Assembly: GCF_017876535.1 (NCBI RefSeq)
Contig: NZ_JAGIOF010000001.1
Span: forward strand, 2,108,001 to 2,172,000
From: Paeniglutamicibacter kerguelensis
GTDB lineage: Bacteria > Actinomycetota > Actinomycetes > Actinomycetales > Micrococcaceae
Length of the DNA stretch: 64,000 nucleotides
Direction of reading: 5' to 3'
How positions within the stretch are numbered: position 1 is the first letter of the stretch; the number at the start of each line of letters is the position of its first letter. The notes below the pieces were generated by a model that was not told where the DNA came from, made no database searches, and saw nothing but the letters and a program-made list of their open reading frames with translations. Both the position numbers and the translations under genes were made by a program. Positions 8,669 to 20,153 of the stretch are shown here, piece after piece.

Positions 8669-9784
8669 GTGAGCAATCCCAACACCCAGGCCCTTTCCGA
8701 CGCCGGCGTTTCCATCTGGCTCGATGACCTCTCCCGCGAACGCCTGAGCTCCGGCTCGTTGGCCGCGCTGATCGAAGAGAAGAACGTGGTGGGTGTCACC
8801 ACCAACCCGTCGATCTTCCACGCCGCCCTGCAGGACGGCGAGTCCTACGCCGCGCAGGTTTCCGAGCTGGCAGCGGCCGGCATGGATGCCGAGCAGGCCG
8901 TCTTCAAGATCACCAGCGACGACGTCGCCGCCGCCTGCGACCTTTTCGCGCCGGTCGCCGCCGCCTCCAACGGCGTCGACGGCCGCGTGTCGATCGAGGT
9001 CGACCCGCGCCTGGCCCGCAAGACCGCGGAGACCATCGCCGAGGCCAAGGAGCTGCACGCCCTGGTCAACCGCGAGAACGTGCTGATCAAGATCCCGGCG
9101 ACCGTCGAGGGCCTGGAGGCCATCGCCGAGACCCTGGCCGCGGGCATCTCCGTGAACGTGACGCTGATCTTCTCGCTGGAGCGCTACCGCGCGGTCATCA
9201 ACGCGTTCATGGTCGGCCTGGAGTCCGCCAAGGCCAACGGCCACGATCTCTCCAAGCTGCACTCTGTCGCATCGTTCTTCGTCTCCCGCGTGGACACCGA
9301 GATCGACGCACGCCTGAACGCCATCGGCACCGACGCCGCCCTGGCGCTGCGCGGCAAGGCCGGCGTGGCAAACGCCGTGCTGGCCTACCAGGTGTACGAG
9401 GAGTCCTTCTCCTCCGAGCGCTGGAGCGTGCTGGCCGCGGCCGGCGCCAACGCACAGCGCCCGCTGTGGGCCTCGACCGGTGTGAAGGACCCGGCCCTGC
9501 CGGACACCCTATACGTCACCGAGCTGTGCGCACCGAACACCGTGAACACCATGCCGGAAAAGACCTTGCTGGCCACCGCCGACCACGCCGTGGTCACCGG
9601 GGACACCGTCACCGGCGCCTACGCGAAGTCCAATGCCGTGCTCGACGAGCTTGCGGCCCTGGGCGTGAGCTACAACGACGTCGTCGCCAAGCTCGAGGTC
9701 GAGGGCCTGGAGAAGTTCGAGGCGTCCTGGAACGAACTGCTCACCGACCTCGCCGCCTCGCTGGCCAAGGCAGCAGGGAAATGA
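8669..9784 (+). CDS. tal: Transaldolase
   Basis: 371-residue cytoplasmic aldolase-fold enzyme that moves the dihydroxyacetone unit from sedoheptulose-7-phosphate to glyceraldehyde-3-phosphate. The Schiff-base lysine is most likely K141 in [15 protein letters not shown]; the N-terminal GVTTNPSIF (42-50) is also characteristic, and the length fits the longer actinobacterial subfamily. GTG start 27 bases after tkt with AAGGAC upstream. The stop overlaps the pgi start as ATGA, so tal and pgi are translationally coupled. Confidence 0.96.
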   Translation: MSNPNTQALSDAGVSIWLDDLSRERLSSGSLAALIEEKNVVGVTTNPSIFHAALQDGESYAAQVSELAAAGMDAEQAVFKITSDDVAAACDLFAPVAAASNGVDGRVSIEVDPRLARKTAETIAEAKELHALVNRENVLIKIPATVEGLEAIAETLAAGISVNVTLIFSLERYRAVINAFMVGLESAKANGHDLSKLHSVASFFVSRVDTEIDARLNAIGTDAALALRGKAGVANAVLAYQVYEESFSSERWSVLAAAGANAQRPLWASTGVKDPALPDTLYVTELCAPNTVNTMPEKTLLATADHAVVTGDTVTGAYAKSNAVLDELAALGVSYNDVVAKLEVEGLEKFEASWNELLTDLAASLAKAAGK

Positions 9785-11406
9785 GTTCGCTCGGCTTCAT
9801 CGCCACCGGCGCCGCACAGGCCGCCATCGAAAAGCATGTTCCCGTGCTGGTTGCCGACGCCGTGGCCAGCCGCATCGCCGCGAAGGACGCGACCCTCTGG
9901 GGTCCGGCCGCCGAGGCCGAGGCCTCGGTCCGCCTGGGTTGGGTCGACGCCGCGGAGGCGTCGGCCGCGCTGGTGCCCGGCATCCTCGCGCTGCGCGACG
10001 AGCTGCGTGCCGAGGGCGTGAACCGCATCGTGCTGGCAGGCATGGGCGGCTCCTCGCTGGCGCCCGAGGTCATCGCCGCGACCTACGACGTCGAACTCGT
10101 GGTCTGCGATTCCACCGAACCGGAAATGGTCGCGGGCATCCTCGCCGACCGGCTGGCGACCACCGCGCTGGTGGTTTCCTCCAAGTCCGGTTCCACCGTG
10201 GAGACCGACTCGCAGCGCCGCGTCTTCGAGCAGGCGTTCAACGACGCCGGCGTCGACGCGAGGCGCCGCATCATCGTGGTCACCGACCCGGGTTCCCCGA
10301 TGGACAAGGCCTCCCGCGCCGCCGGCTACCGTGCCGTGTTCAACGCGGACCCGAACGTCGGCGGGCGCTACTCGGCGCTGACCGCGTTCGGCCTGGTCCC
10401 CGCGGGCCTGGCCGGCGTGGACATCGAGGAATTCCTGGAGGAGGCCGCGGCCGCCGCCGAGTTCCTGTCCGAGGACGACGAGGACAACATCGCCCTGGCA
10501 CTGGGTGCCGCCATGGCCGGCACCGTGCCGCTGCGCAACAAGCTGATCTTCGCCGACGAGGGCTCCGGCCTGGTGGGCTTCGCCGACTGGGCCGAACAGC
10601 TCATCGCCGAATCCACCGGCAAGTCGGAAACCGGCGTGCTGCCGGTTGTCGTGGAGGACCGCGCGCCGGAGACCACCAGCACCGCGGCGGACCTGCTACA
10701 GATCCGCCTGGTCGCCGACACTGGCCTGCTCACCGACGACGACGTCGATTCCGACTCCGCCTCGGTGTGCATCTCCGGTTCGCTCGGTGCGCAGATGCTG
10801 CTCTGGGAATACGCGACGGTCATTGCCGGCCGCCTGCTGGGCATCGACCCGTTCGACCAGCCCGACGTGGAGGCGGCAAAGGTCGCCGCCCGCGCGCTGC
10901 TGGAGGCGACCCCGGAACCGGTTCCGGCGGAGCTGGTCCAGGACGCGATCGAGGTCCGGGCCTCCGACGGGCTGCTCGAGGGCATCGCCGACCTGGAGGG
11001 CGCCTTGCGCGCCCTGCTGGCGGCGCTGCCGGCCGACGGCTACCTCGGCGTCCAGGCCTACCTGGACCGCCACGGCGACGCGAAGCTGGAAGGCATCCGC
11101 CCGGTCCTGGCCGCGGCGACCGGCCGGCCGGTGACGTTCGGCTGGGGTCCGCGCTTCCTGCACTCCACCGGCCAGTTCCACAAGGGCGGGCCGCGCGTCG
11201 GCGCCTACCTGCAGGTCACCGCGGACTCCGCGATGGATCTGAGCATCCCGGGGCTTCCGTTCACCTTCGGGGAACTGATCTCCGCCCAGGCGTCCGGCGA
11301 CGCCAAGGTGCTGGCCGACCTCGGCCGCCCGGTGTTGCGCCTTCACCTGCGCGACAAGGAATCGGGCATCGCACAATTGGATAAGATCATCCAGGGCCTG
11401 GCTTAG
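9781..11406 (+). CDS. pgi: Glucose-6-phosphate isomerase
   Basis: 541-residue SIS-fold enzyme interconverting glucose-6-phosphate and fructose-6-phosphate. Two sugar-isomerase domains are visible: the first with [14 protein letters not shown] and [15 protein letters not shown] (sugar-phosphate loop, about residues 85-145), the second with [15 protein letters not shown] and, near the C-terminus, [17 protein letters not shown] carrying likely catalytic residues. The ATG sits on the tal stop (ATGA). Placing the isomerase between tal and zwf joins the non-oxidative and oxidative branches in one gene block. Confidence 0.95.
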   Translation: MSSLGFIATGAAQAAIEKHVPVLVADAVASRIAAKDATLWGPAAEAEASVRLGWVDAAEASAALVPGILALRDELRAEGVNRIVLAGMGGSSLAPEVIAATYDVELVVCDSTEPEMVAGILADRLATTALVVSSKSGSTVETDSQRRVFEQAFNDAGVDARRRIIVVTDPGSPMDKASRAAGYRAVFNADPNVGGRYSALTAFGLVPAGLAGVDIEEFLEEAAAAAEFLSEDDEDNIALALGAAMAGTVPLRNKLIFADEGSGLVGFADWAEQLIAESTGKSETGVLPVVVEDRAPETTSTAADLLQIRLVADTGLLTDDDVDSDSASVCISGSLGAQMLLWEYATVIAGRLLGIDPFDQPDVEAAKVAARALLEATPEPVPAELVQDAIEVRASDGLLEGIADLEGALRALLAALPADGYLGVQAYLDRHGDAKLEGIRPVLAAATGRPVTFGWGPRFLHSTGQFHKGGPRVGAYLQVTADSAMDLSIPGLPFTFGELISAQASGDAKVLADLGRPVLRLHLRDKESGIAQLDKIIQGLA

Positions 11407-11423
11407 GCCCTGGCCCAAACGAC

Positions 11424-11451
11424 CGGGTGCGTGCCGCACGGCACGCACCCG
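11424..11451 (+). terminator. Hairpin between pgi and zwf
   Basis: CGGGTGCGTGCC (11424-11435) pairs perfectly with GGCACGCACCCG (11440-11451) around a GCAC loop. No T-run follows, so it could be a U-less terminator, an attenuator, or an RNA-stability element separating tkt-tal-pgi from zwf-opcA-pgl. Confidence 0.55.
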
Positions 11452-11512
11452 ATCGGGCACTCCCCCACCACGTGATCCACCGGCACCAAAACAGTTGAAG
11501 GCGCTTCCTCGA

Positions 11513-13072
11513 ATGCTTGATTCTTCACCCGGCCCCTCCGGCCAGCATCCCAATCCCCTGCGCGACCGACGGGACCGGCGGCTGAACCGCATTGCCGGGC
11601 CCTCCGCGCTGGTCTTCTTCGGCATCACCGGGGACCTGGCCCGCAAGAAGCTCATGCCGGCCGTCTACGACCTGGCCAACCGCGGCCTGCTTCCCCCGAA
11701 CTTCGCCGTGGTCGGCTTCGGCCGCCGCGGCTGGAGCCCCGAGGACTTCGCGGCGCAGGCGCGCGGCTGGGTCATCGACCACGCCCGCACCCCCTTCAAC
11801 GAGACGGTCTGGGAACAGCTGGCCAGCGGCTTCCGCTTCATCTCCGGCGGCTTCGACGACGACGCCGCGTTCATCAAGCTGCGCGAGACCCTCGACGAGC
11901 TCGCGCTGACCCGCGGCACCGGGCACAACCACGCCTTCTACCTCTCCATCCCGCCGAACTCGTTCGAGCAGGTCTGCGAGCAGCTCTCCAAGCACGGGCT
12001 TGCCAACGACGATTCACCGGACGCCGGCTGGTCGCGCGTGGTCATCGAAAAGCCGTTCGGCCACGACCTGGCCAGCGCGCGCGAGCTGAACGAGATCGTC
12101 GAATCCGTCTTCCCGCCCGACGCGGTGTTCCGCATCGACCACTACCTGGGCAAGGAAACCGTCCAGAACCTGCTGGCGCTCAGATTCGCCAACCAGCTCT
12201 TCGAACCGCTGTGGAACTCCAAGTACGTGGACCACGTGCAGATCACCATGGCCGAGGACATCGGCATCGGCGGGCGCGCGGGCTACTACGACGGCGTGGG
12301 AGCGGCCCGCGACGTCATCCAGAACCACCTGCTGCAGCTGCTGGCACTCACCGCCATGGAGGAGCCGATCAGCTTCGACGCGGACCACCTGCGCAGCGAA
12401 AAGGAAAAGGTGCTCACCGCCGTGCGCCTGCCGGCGGACCTGTCCCACTCCAGCGCCCGCGGCCAGTACACCTCCGGCTGGCAGGGCGGCGAGAAGGTCA
12501 CCGGCTTCCTGGACGAGGAGGGGTTCAACCCGGCGTCCAAGACCGAGACCTACGCGGCCATCAAGCTGGAAATCAACACCCGCCGCTGGGCGGGCGCGCC
12601 GTTCTACCTGCGCGCCGGCAAGCGCCTGGGCCGCCGCGTCACCGAGATCGCCGTGGTCTTCAAGCGCGCGCCCAACATGCTCTTCCAGGACCACGCGGAC
12701 GACGAATTCGGGCAGAACGCCATCGTGATCCGCGTCCAGCCCGACGAGGGCGCGACCATCCGCTTCGGCTCCAAGGTCCCGGGCACCCAGATGGAGGTGC
12801 GCGACGTGACCATGGACTTCGGTTACGGCCACGCGTTCACCGAGTCCTCCCCGGAGGCCTACGAGCGCCTGATCCTCGACGTGCTGCTCGGCGAACCGCC
12901 GCTGTTCCCGCGCCACGAGGAAGTCGAGCAGTCCTGGCGCATCCTCGACCCGTTCGAGGAGCACTGGGCCTCGCTGCCCGAACAGCCCGAACCCTACGCC
13001 CCGGGTTCCTGGGGACCGGCCTCGGCCGATGAATTATTGGCCCGCGACGGAAGGACATGGCGCCGGCCATGA
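11513..13072 (+). CDS. zwf: Glucose-6-phosphate 1-dehydrogenase
   Basis: 519-residue cytoplasmic enzyme that oxidises glucose-6-phosphate to 6-phosphogluconolactone with NADP, the entry step of the oxidative pentose phosphate pathway. The Rossmann motif is FFGITGDLARKKLMPAVYDL (about residues 35-54) and the active-site signature RIDHYLGKE has D209-H210 and K214. I chose ATG 11513; a TTG six codons upstream is possible. The last codons overlap opcA. Confidence 0.97.
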   Translation: MLDSSPGPSGQHPNPLRDRRDRRLNRIAGPSALVFFGITGDLARKKLMPAVYDLANRGLLPPNFAVVGFGRRGWSPEDFAAQARGWVIDHARTPFNETVWEQLASGFRFISGGFDDDAAFIKLRETLDELALTRGTGHNHAFYLSIPPNSFEQVCEQLSKHGLANDDSPDAGWSRVVIEKPFGHDLASARELNEIVESVFPPDAVFRIDHYLGKETVQNLLALRFANQLFEPLWNSKYVDHVQITMAEDIGIGGRAGYYDGVGAARDVIQNHLLQLLALTAMEEPISFDADHLRSEKEKVLTAVRLPADLSHSSARGQYTSGWQGGEKVTGFLDEEGFNPASKTETYAAIKLEINTRRWAGAPFYLRAGKRLGRRVTEIAVVFKRAPNMLFQDHADDEFGQNAIVIRVQPDEGATIRFGSKVPGTQMEVRDVTMDFGYGHAFTESSPEAYERLILDVLLGEPPLFPRHEEVEQSWRILDPFEEHWASLPEQPEPYAPGSWGPASADELLARDGRTWRRP

Positions 13073-14010
13073 TCGTTGAACTGGAAGACACCACCACCTC
13101 CAAGATCTCCAAGGAGCTGGTCTCGATGCGCCGCGCCCAGGGCGTCGTCGCGCTCTCCCGGGTGCTCACGCTGCTGGTCATCACCCGCGCAGGCTTCGAG
13201 GAGGACGCGATCACCGCGGCCAACCTCGCCAGCCGCGAGCACCCCTGCCGCATCCTGGTGGTTGTCAAGGGCCGGGTCACCGGCGAAACCCGGCTGGACG
13301 CGCAGATCCGCGTGGGCGGCGACGCCGGCGCCTCCGAGGTCATCGTGATGCACACCTACGGCCCCGGGGCCCGCGTCGACGAGTCCCTGGTTTCCGGTCT
13401 GCTGCTGCCCGACGCGCCCATCGTGGCATGGTGGCCGCACGGCGTGCCCAAGAACGCCTCACAGACCCCGCTGGGCAGGATCGCCCACCGCCGCATCACC
13501 GATTCCGGTGCCGAGGACGATCCGCGCAAGGCCCTGTTCACCCTGGCGGATTCCTACCGGGCCGGCGACACCGACCTGGCCTGGACCCGGCTGACCCTGT
13601 GGCGCGCCCAGCTGGCCGCGGTGTTCGACCAGCTGGACCCCTCCAAGGTGACAAGCGTGACGGTCAAGGGCGCCGTCGACTCACCCTCCACGGTGCTGCT
13701 CGCCGCCTGGCTGACGCTGTGCCTGGATGTGCCCGTCACCATCGCCTCCGCCCCGGAGGGCACCGGCGTGCGTTCGGTGCGTTTCACCCGCGAGATCGGG
13801 GACGTCGAGCTCTCCCGCCCCGTCGGCGACGTGGCCGAGCTCTACCACCCGGGCCAGAAGCCCCAGCTGATTTCGCTGCCGCAGCGCCCGCTGGCCGACT
13901 GCCTGGCCGAGGAAATGCGCCGGCTAGACCCGGACGAGGTCTTCGGCGAGGTCGTGCGCGTGGGCCTGAAGCGCACCAACCTGAGGAGCATCCGTCCAAG
14001 TGAACGCTAA
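13069..14010 (+). CDS. opcA: Glucose-6-phosphate dehydrogenase assembly protein OpcA
   Basis: 313-residue OpcA family protein, known in cyanobacteria and actinobacteria as an allosteric or assembly partner of Zwf. Characteristic stretches are ENLASREHPCRI-like NLASREHPCRILVVV (about residues 49-63) and LLLPDAPIVAWWPH (about 112-125). The ATG at 13069 overlaps the zwf TGA as ATGA and is preferred to the in-frame ATG at 13057. Tight coupling to zwf supports a matched stoichiometry. Confidence 0.94.
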   Translation: MIVELEDTTTSKISKELVSMRRAQGVVALSRVLTLLVITRAGFEEDAITAANLASREHPCRILVVVKGRVTGETRLDAQIRVGGDAGASEVIVMHTYGPGARVDESLVSGLLLPDAPIVAWWPHGVPKNASQTPLGRIAHRRITDSGAEDDPRKALFTLADSYRAGDTDLAWTRLTLWRAQLAAVFDQLDPSKVTSVTVKGAVDSPSTVLLAAWLTLCLDVPVTIASAPEGTGVRSVRFTREIGDVELSRPVGDVAELYHPGQKPQLISLPQRPLADCLAEEMRRLDPDEVFGEVVRVGLKRTNLRSIRPSER

Positions 14011-14758
14011 ACGCAATGTCGTAGTCCACCCGGACCTGCCCGCGACCGCAGCGGCTGTCGCCGCGCGGCTCATCACCGCGGTCCTGGACGCCCAGGCGGC
14101 CCGCGGGGAGGCCACCGTGGTGCTCACCGGCGGCACGCTGGGCATCGCCTCGCTCAAGGCCGTGGCCGATTCCCCCGCGCTGGCCGCGGTCGACTGGTCC
14201 CGGGTGAACTTCTACTGGGGCGACGAGCGCTTTGTCGCCGCCGGATCCCCCGACCGCAACGCGGTCCAGGCGGAGGTCCTGCTCTCGGTGCTCGATGACC
14301 ACGGCCTGGACCGCGGCCGGGTGCACGCCATGGGGTCCACCGACGAGTTCAACACCCCGGAAGACGCCGCAGCGGCCTACGCTGCGGTGCTTGCCGCCGA
14401 GGCAGCCAACGAGGGCGGATCGACCCTGCCGGTCTTCGACGTGCTGATGCTGGGCATGGGCCCGGATTCGCATGTTGCCTCGCTCTTCCCGGACCATGCG
14501 GGCGCCGCGACCACCGGCGCGACCGTCATCGGGGTGCACGACTCCCCCAAGCCGCCGCCGCTGCGCGTCTCGCTGACCTTCGAGACCATCAACACCGCCC
14601 GCGCGGTGTGGCTCGTGGTTGCCGGCGCGGACAAGGCTCCCGCCGCGGCCGTGGCGCTGGGCGGCGAGGCGACTCGTGAGCGCGTCCCTGCGTCCGGCGT
14701 GCATGGCACGCAGGGCACCTGGTGGTTGATGGACCAGGCCGCCGCAGCGTTGGTCTAG
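14000..14758 (+). CDS. pgl: 6-phosphogluconolactonase
   Basis: 252-residue hydrolase of the glucosamine-6-phosphate isomerase fold; opens 6-phosphogluconolactone to 6-phosphogluconate. Motifs: VLTGGTLGIASLKAV (about residues 35-49), VNFYWGDERFVAAGSPDRN (about 69-87, the family signature), and LGMGPDSHVASLFPDH (about 152-167, with the likely catalytic histidine). GTG start overlaps the end of opcA by 11 bases. The 6-phosphogluconate dehydrogenase gene is not in the window. Confidence 0.95.
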   Translation: MNAKRNVVVHPDLPATAAAVAARLITAVLDAQAARGEATVVLTGGTLGIASLKAVADSPALAAVDWSRVNFYWGDERFVAAGSPDRNAVQAEVLLSVLDDHGLDRGRVHAMGSTDEFNTPEDAAAAYAAVLAAEAANEGGSTLPVFDVLMLGMGPDSHVASLFPDHAGAATTGATVIGVHDSPKPPPLRVSLTFETINTARAVWLVVAGADKAPAAAVALGGEATRERVPASGVHGTQGTWWLMDQAAAALV

Positions 14759-14773
14759 AAGTTCCGGAAATAC

Positions 14774-14813
14774 AATGAAGGACGGCTTCCCCGAGGGGAG
14801 GCCGTCCTTCATT
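14774..14813. terminator. Bidirectional terminator between pgl and secG
   Basis: A perfect 13-bp stem, AATGAAGGACGGC (14774-14786) with GCCGTCCTTCATT (14801-14813), is extended by a TCCCC/GGGGA inner helix. It lies between two convergent genes and can serve both. Confidence 0.85.
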
Positions 14814-14828
14814 CTTATGCGGTGAAAG

Positions 14829-15083
14829 CTAGGATTCGACGCTGAAGCGCATGACCAGTGCCAGACCGATGATCACGGTGACCCAGATCAGGCCCAGGAT
14901 GACGGTGATGCGGTTCAGGTTGCGTTCGGCAACGCCGGAGGATCCCAGCGAACTGGTCATGCCGCCGCCGAACATGTCGGACATGCCGCCGCCGCGTCCC
15001 TTGTGCAACAGGATCAGCAGCGTAAGCAGCAGGCTGGTGATTCCCAGAAGTACCTGCAAAACAATCTTGATGGCGTCCATCAT
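14829..15083 (-). CDS. secG: Preprotein translocase subunit SecG
   Basis: 84-residue (or 83, from the second ATG) small membrane protein, the accessory subunit of the SecYEG channel. Two hydrophobic helices (about residues 6-26 and 58-78) flank a glycine-rich loop, HKGRGGGMSDMFGGG, that is diagnostic for SecG. A ribosome site GAAGGG precedes the start. It follows tpiA by 24 bases as the last gene of the pgk-tpiA-secG unit, an association common in actinobacteria. Confidence 0.93.
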   Translation of the reverse strand: MMDAIKIVLQVLLGITSLLLTLLILLHKGRGGGMSDMFGGGMTSSLGSSGVAERNLNRITVILGLIWVTVIIGLALVMRFSVES

Positions 15084-15107
15084 TGCCCTTCAATCAGCTG
15101 GTGGCGA

Positions 15108-15923
15108 TTACTCGGTCACCAGGTGGTGCTCGAACCTAACAATGTTAGCAAACTCTCCAGCGTCCAAGCTGGCTCCGCCGACCAACACGCCGTCAACGTC
15201 CTTTTCGGCAAGGATCTGCGCGACATTGTTCGCCTTCACGGAACCGCCGTACAGCACACGGACCTTGCCGGCGACCTCGTCGCCGAACAGCTTTGCCAGC
15301 TCGACGCGGATCGCCGCACACAGTTCCTGCGCGTCCTTCGGGCCCGCAACCTCGCCGGTGCCGATGGCCCACACGGGCTCATAGGCGACCACCAGGGTCT
15401 CGGCCTGTTCGGCGGTGACGCCGGCCAGCGAGCCGCGAAGCTGCTCGAGCGTGTACTCGACGTGGGTTCCGGCCTGGCGGATGTCCAGCCCCTCCCCGAC
15501 GCACAGCACCGGGGTCACCCCGTGGCGGTATGCCGCGGCGATCTTGGCTGCCAGCAGTTCGTTGGTCTCGCCGTGGATCGCACGGCGTTCGCTGTGGCCG
15601 ACGAGCACATAGCTGCAGCCCAGGCGGGAGAGGAACTGGCCGGAGATCTCCCCGGTGTAGGCACCGGAGTCGTGGGCCGACAGGTCCTGTGCACCGTAGT
15701 GCACCGGCAGGTTGTCGCCCATGGTCAGCGTCTGCACGCCGCGCAGGTCGGTGAACGGCGGGAAGACGGCCACCTCCACGCGATCGAAGTCGTGCTCCGC
15801 GTCGGCCAGCGTCCAGGCCAGCTTCTGCAGCAGGGTGATGCCCTGGACGTGGTCCATGTTCATCTTCCAGTTGCCGGCAATCAGCGGCTTCCGGTCGAAC
15901 ACGCCGTTGGTCGATGTTGTCAC
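15108..15923 (-). CDS. tpiA: Triosephosphate isomerase
   Basis: 271-residue TIM-barrel enzyme interconverting dihydroxyacetone phosphate and glyceraldehyde-3-phosphate. All catalytic residues are visible: K20 in AGNWKMN, H110 in VLVGHSERR and E182 in [12 protein letters not shown], plus the phosphate-binding YGGSVKANN near residue 222. The GTG start overlaps the pgk stop as GTGA, so it is translationally coupled to pgk. Confidence 0.97.
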   Translation of the reverse strand: MTTSTNGVFDRKPLIAGNWKMNMDHVQGITLLQKLAWTLADAEHDFDRVEVAVFPPFTDLRGVQTLTMGDNLPVHYGAQDLSAHDSGAYTGEISGQFLSRLGCSYVLVGHSERRAIHGETNELLAAKIAAAYRHGVTPVLCVGEGLDIRQAGTHVEYTLEQLRGSLAGVTAEQAETLVVAYEPVWAIGTGEVAGPKDAQELCAAIRVELAKLFGDEVAGKVRVLYGGSVKANNVAQILAEKDVDGVLVGGASLDAGEFANIVRFEHHLVTE

Positions 15924-17152
15924 TTGGCACCCTCCAGGGCTGTCAGGCCCGGCAGTTCCTTGCCCTCGAGGTATTCCAGGGAGGCACCGCCGCCCGTTGA
16001 AATATGACCGAAGTCGTCATCGTTGAAGCCCAGGGTGCGCACCGCCGCGGCGGAGTCGCCGCCGCCGACGACGCTGAACGCCTCGGAGTCGGCCAGCGCA
16101 CCGGCAACGGCACGGGTGCCGTTCGCGAACGCGGGGATCTCAAAGACGCCCATCGGGCCGTTCCAGAACACCGTGTTGGCGCTCTTGATGTAGCTGGCAA
16201 AGGTTTCCCCGGAGACCGGACCGATGTCCAAGCCCAGCCCGGTGGCACCGAAGGCGCCGCCCTCGATGTTGTCCGCGGCAAGCACCTCGTGCTCGGCGTC
16301 CGCACCGAACTTGGAGGCGACAACCACGTCGGTGGGCAACACGATGTCGCAGCCCAGTTCCTTGGCGCGCGAGAGGTAGCCGCGGCAGGTTTCCAGCTGG
16401 TCTGCCTCAAGCAGCGAGCCGCCGACCTCGTGGCCCTGGGCCTTGAGGAAGGTGAAGGCCATGCCGCCGCCGATCAGCAGGTGGTCGGCGCGTCCCAGCA
16501 GGTTGTCGATGACAGCCAGCTTGTCGGAGACCTTCGAGCCGCCCAAAACCACCACGTAGGGGCGCTTCGGGGCCTCGGTGAGGGTCTTCAGGACGCGCAC
16601 CTCCGTGGCCACCAGGTCGCCCTGGTAGGCCGGAAGCAGCGCAGCGATGTCGAACACCGACGCGTGCTTGCGGTGCACCGCACCGAAGGCGTCATTGACG
16701 TAGGCGCCGTTTTCGCCGGTCAACGCGGCAAGCTCTGCCGCGAATTCGGCGCGCTGTGCCGCGTCCTTGGAGGTTTCGCGCGCGTCGAAGCGCACGTTTT
16801 CCAGCACCAGCACCGCGCCGTCCGGCAATTCGGCGGCAAGCTGCTTGGCGGAATCGCCAACAACATCGCCGGCAACACGAACATCAAGTCCGGAGATCTC
16901 GGCAAGCTTGGTGGCGGCGGGGGCGATCGAGTACTTGGGATCCGGTTCGCCCTTGGGGCGGCCCAGATGTGCCATCACGATGACGCGAGCGCCGGCCTCG
17001 GCCAGCTTCTGCACCACGGGGATGGAGGCGCGTACACGCCCATCGTCGGTGACGGTAACGCCGTCGAGCGGCACGTTCAGGTCGCTACGGACCAAAACGC
17101 GCCGCCCGAGGACACCGTCGGCGAGTAGTTCGTCGAGAGTGTGGGAAGTCAT
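15920..17152 (-). CDS. pgk: Phosphoglycerate kinase
   Basis: 410-residue two-domain kinase that makes ATP from 1,3-bisphosphoglycerate in the cytoplasm. N-terminal [14 protein letters not shown] and [16 protein letters not shown] bind the substrate; the C-terminal nucleotide site has [13 protein letters not shown] (about residue 365) and ends with [20 protein letters not shown] -10-like TAACCT six bases before the ATG suggests its own leaderless transcript, in addition to any read-through from gap. Confidence 0.97.
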   Translation of the reverse strand: MTSHTLDELLADGVLGRRVLVRSDLNVPLDGVTVTDDGRVRASIPVVQKLAEAGARVIVMAHLGRPKGEPDPKYSIAPAATKLAEISGLDVRVAGDVVGDSAKQLAAELPDGAVLVLENVRFDARETSKDAAQRAEFAAELAALTGENGAYVNDAFGAVHRKHASVFDIAALLPAYQGDLVATEVRVLKTLTEAPKRPYVVVLGGSKVSDKLAVIDNLLGRADHLLIGGGMAFTFLKAQGHEVGGSLLEADQLETCRGYLSRAKELGCDIVLPTDVVVASKFGADAEHEVLAADNIEGGAFGATGLGLDIGPVSGETFASYIKSANTVFWNGPMGVFEIPAFANGTRAVAGALADSEAFSVVGGGDSAAAVRTLGFNDDDFGHISTGGGASLEYLEGKELPGLTALEGAK

Positions 17153-17158
17153 GAGACT

Positions 17159-17164
17159 AGGTTA
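17159..17164 (-). promoter_or_regulatory. Leaderless -10 of pgk
   Basis: TAACCT on the minus strand, then six bases, then the ATG of pgk at 17152. This spacing places the transcript start on or next to the start codon. Confidence 0.45.
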
Positions 17165-17179
17165 TCCGACTCGCTCGGA

Positions 17180-18355
<1,176 letters not shown>

Positions 18356-18438
18356 AACACGTTGTTCTTATCTTACGCCATTTCGGCGCTCGATGTGACG
18401 GACGTAACGACCGTCATGTTTTTGTTACAGGCTTTTTG

Positions 18439-19068
18439 TTACTTGCCCGGGACGATCAGGGTCGCGGCACCCGCACGGGCGGCCTCGAAACGCGCCGAGA
18501 CATCCGCCCAGTTCACGATGTCCCAGAACGCCTTCACGTAGTCGGCCTTCACGTTCACGTAGTCCAGGTAGAACGCGTGCTCCCACATGTCCAGCATCAG
18601 CAACGGCGTCGTCGCCACCGGCACGTTGCCCTGCTGGTCGTAGAGCTGCTCGATGACCAGCTGCGAGCCCAGCCCCTCGAAGCCCAGCAACGCCCAACCC
18701 GAGCCCTGCAGGCTCATCGCCGCGGCCGTGAAGTGCGCACGGAACGCGTCGAAGGACCCGAACGCGTCGTCGATCGCCGCGGCCAGCTCGCCCTCGGGCT
18801 TGTCCCCGCCCTCCGGGGACAGGTTGTTCCAGAAGATCGAGTGGTTCGTGTGCCCGCCCAGGTGGAACGCCAGGTCCTTGGACAGCTTCGGGATGTTCCC
18901 GAACTCGCCCTTCCCGCGCGCCTCGGCCAGCTGCTCCAGCGCCGCGTTCGCGCCGGCCACGTACGCGGCATGGTGCTTGCTGTGGTGCAGCTCCATGATC
19001 CGCGCCGAAATGCTCGGCTCCAGGGCCGCGTAGTCGTACTGCAGCTCAGGCAAGGTGTAAATAGCCAA
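18439..19068 (-). CDS. sodA: Superoxide dismutase (Mn/Fe type)
   Basis: 209-residue cytoplasmic enzyme that converts superoxide to oxygen and hydrogen peroxide. The four metal ligands are recognisable: H28 in [13 protein letters not shown]76 in [10 protein letters not shown], and D160 and H164 in [11 protein letters not shown]. Manganese is more likely than iron from the overall sequence type, but this is not certain. The start is TTG at 19068 with GAGGAG upstream; no in-frame ATG fits. It sits between gap and whiA, with its own terminator, so it interrupts the usual gap-whiA neighbourhood. Confidence 0.95.
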   Translation of the reverse strand: MAIYTLPELQYDYAALEPSISARIMELHHSKHHAAYVAGANAALEQLAEARGKGEFGNIPKLSKDLAFHLGGHTNHSIFWNNLSPEGGDKPEGELAAAIDDAFGSFDAFRAHFTAAAMSLQGSGWALLGFEGLGSQLVIEQLYDQQGNVPVATTPLLMLDMWEHAFYLDYVNVKADYVKAFWDIVNWADVSARFEAARAGAATLIVPGK

Positions 19069-19162
19069 AATGACTCCTCATTCTCTGTGCACCCGGGACA
19101 ACTGGATGCAATTCATCGTGGTTACTGCATCTCCGCACTGAAGCGGAAAATCTCGCTGCCGG

Positions 19163-20143
19163 TCAGTTTTCCAGCATGTCTAGGGGAACGCTCGCCTCCG
19201 TGCCGGGTATTCCCAACTCGGAGGCGCGTTTGTCGGCCATGGCCAAAAGCCGGCGGATGCGCCCGGCGATTGCGTCCTTGGTCATCACGGGATCGGCCAT
19301 GCGGCCGAGCTCGTCGAGGCTCGCCTGCTTGTGCGCCACGCGCAGCGCGCCGGCGTACTTGAGGTGCTCCGGAACCTCGTCGCCGAGGATCTCCAGGGCG
19401 CGCTCCACGCGGGCCCCCGCGGCAACCGCGGCCTGGGCCGAGCGGCGCAGGTTCGCGTCGTCGAAGTTGGCCAGGCGGTTGGCGGTGGCGCGCACCTCCT
19501 TGCGCATGCGGCGTTCCTCCCAGACCATCAACGCATCGTGCGCACCCATCCGGGTGAGCAGCTGGGCAATTGCCTCGCCGTCGCGGATGACCACGCGGTC
19601 CACCCCGCGCACCTCGCGGGCCTTGGCCACCAGTCCGAGGCGGCGCGCGGCGCCGACCAGCGCAAGCGCTGATTCCGGGCCCGGGCAGGTGATTTCCAGT
19701 GCCGAGGAACGGCCGGGTTCGGTGAGCGAACCGTGGGAGAGGAAGGCACCACGCCAGACGGCCTCGGCGTCGGCCGTCGAGCCGTTGACAATGACCGAGG
19801 GCAGCCCGCGCACGGGACGGCCGCGGGCGTCGAGCAGGCCGGTCTGGCGTGCCAGGGCCTCCCCGTCACGGACCACGCGCACCACGTAGCGGTTGCCGCG
19901 GCGCAGGCCGCCGCCGGAAACCACGAGGATTTCCGAGGTGTGGCCGTAGACTTCGGCGATGGCCGCGCGCAGGCGGCGGGCCGTCGAGGCAAGGTCGACC
20001 TCGGCCTCGATGACAATGCGTCCGGAGATGATGTGAAGTCCACCGCAGAAACGCAACATGGTGGAAACTTCGGCCTTGCGCTCGGATGATTTCCGAACAT
20101 CAAGACGGGACAGCTCGTCCTTGACGGAAGCCGTCAGTGCCAT
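19163..20143 (-). CDS. whiA: DNA-binding protein WhiA
   Basis: 326-residue sporulation/division regulator found throughout Gram-positives. The N-terminal half is a degenerate LAGLIDADG fold ([19 protein letters not shown], then [14 protein letters not shown]) and the C-terminal part a helix-turn-helix ([19 protein letters not shown]). In Streptomyces, WhiA works with WhiB to start sporulation septation; in non-sporulating relatives it influences division genes. The start [14 protein letters not shown] at 20143 is the conserved one. Clustered with yvcK and rapZ as in most Gram-positives. Confidence 0.96.
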   Translation of the reverse strand: MALTASVKDELSRLDVRKSSERKAEVSTMLRFCGGLHIISGRIVIEAEVDLASTARRLRAAIAEVYGHTSEILVVSGGGLRRGNRYVVRVVRDGEALARQTGLLDARGRPVRGLPSVIVNGSTADAEAVWRGAFLSHGSLTEPGRSSALEITCPGPESALALVGAARRLGLVAKAREVRGVDRVVIRDGEAIAQLLTRMGAHDALMVWEERRMRKEVRATANRLANFDDANLRRSAQAAVAAGARVERALEILGDEVPEHLKYAGALRVAHKQASLDELGRMADPVMTKDAIAGRIRRLLAMADKRASELGIPGTEASVPLDMLEN

Positions 20144-20153
20144 GGATTGTTTC

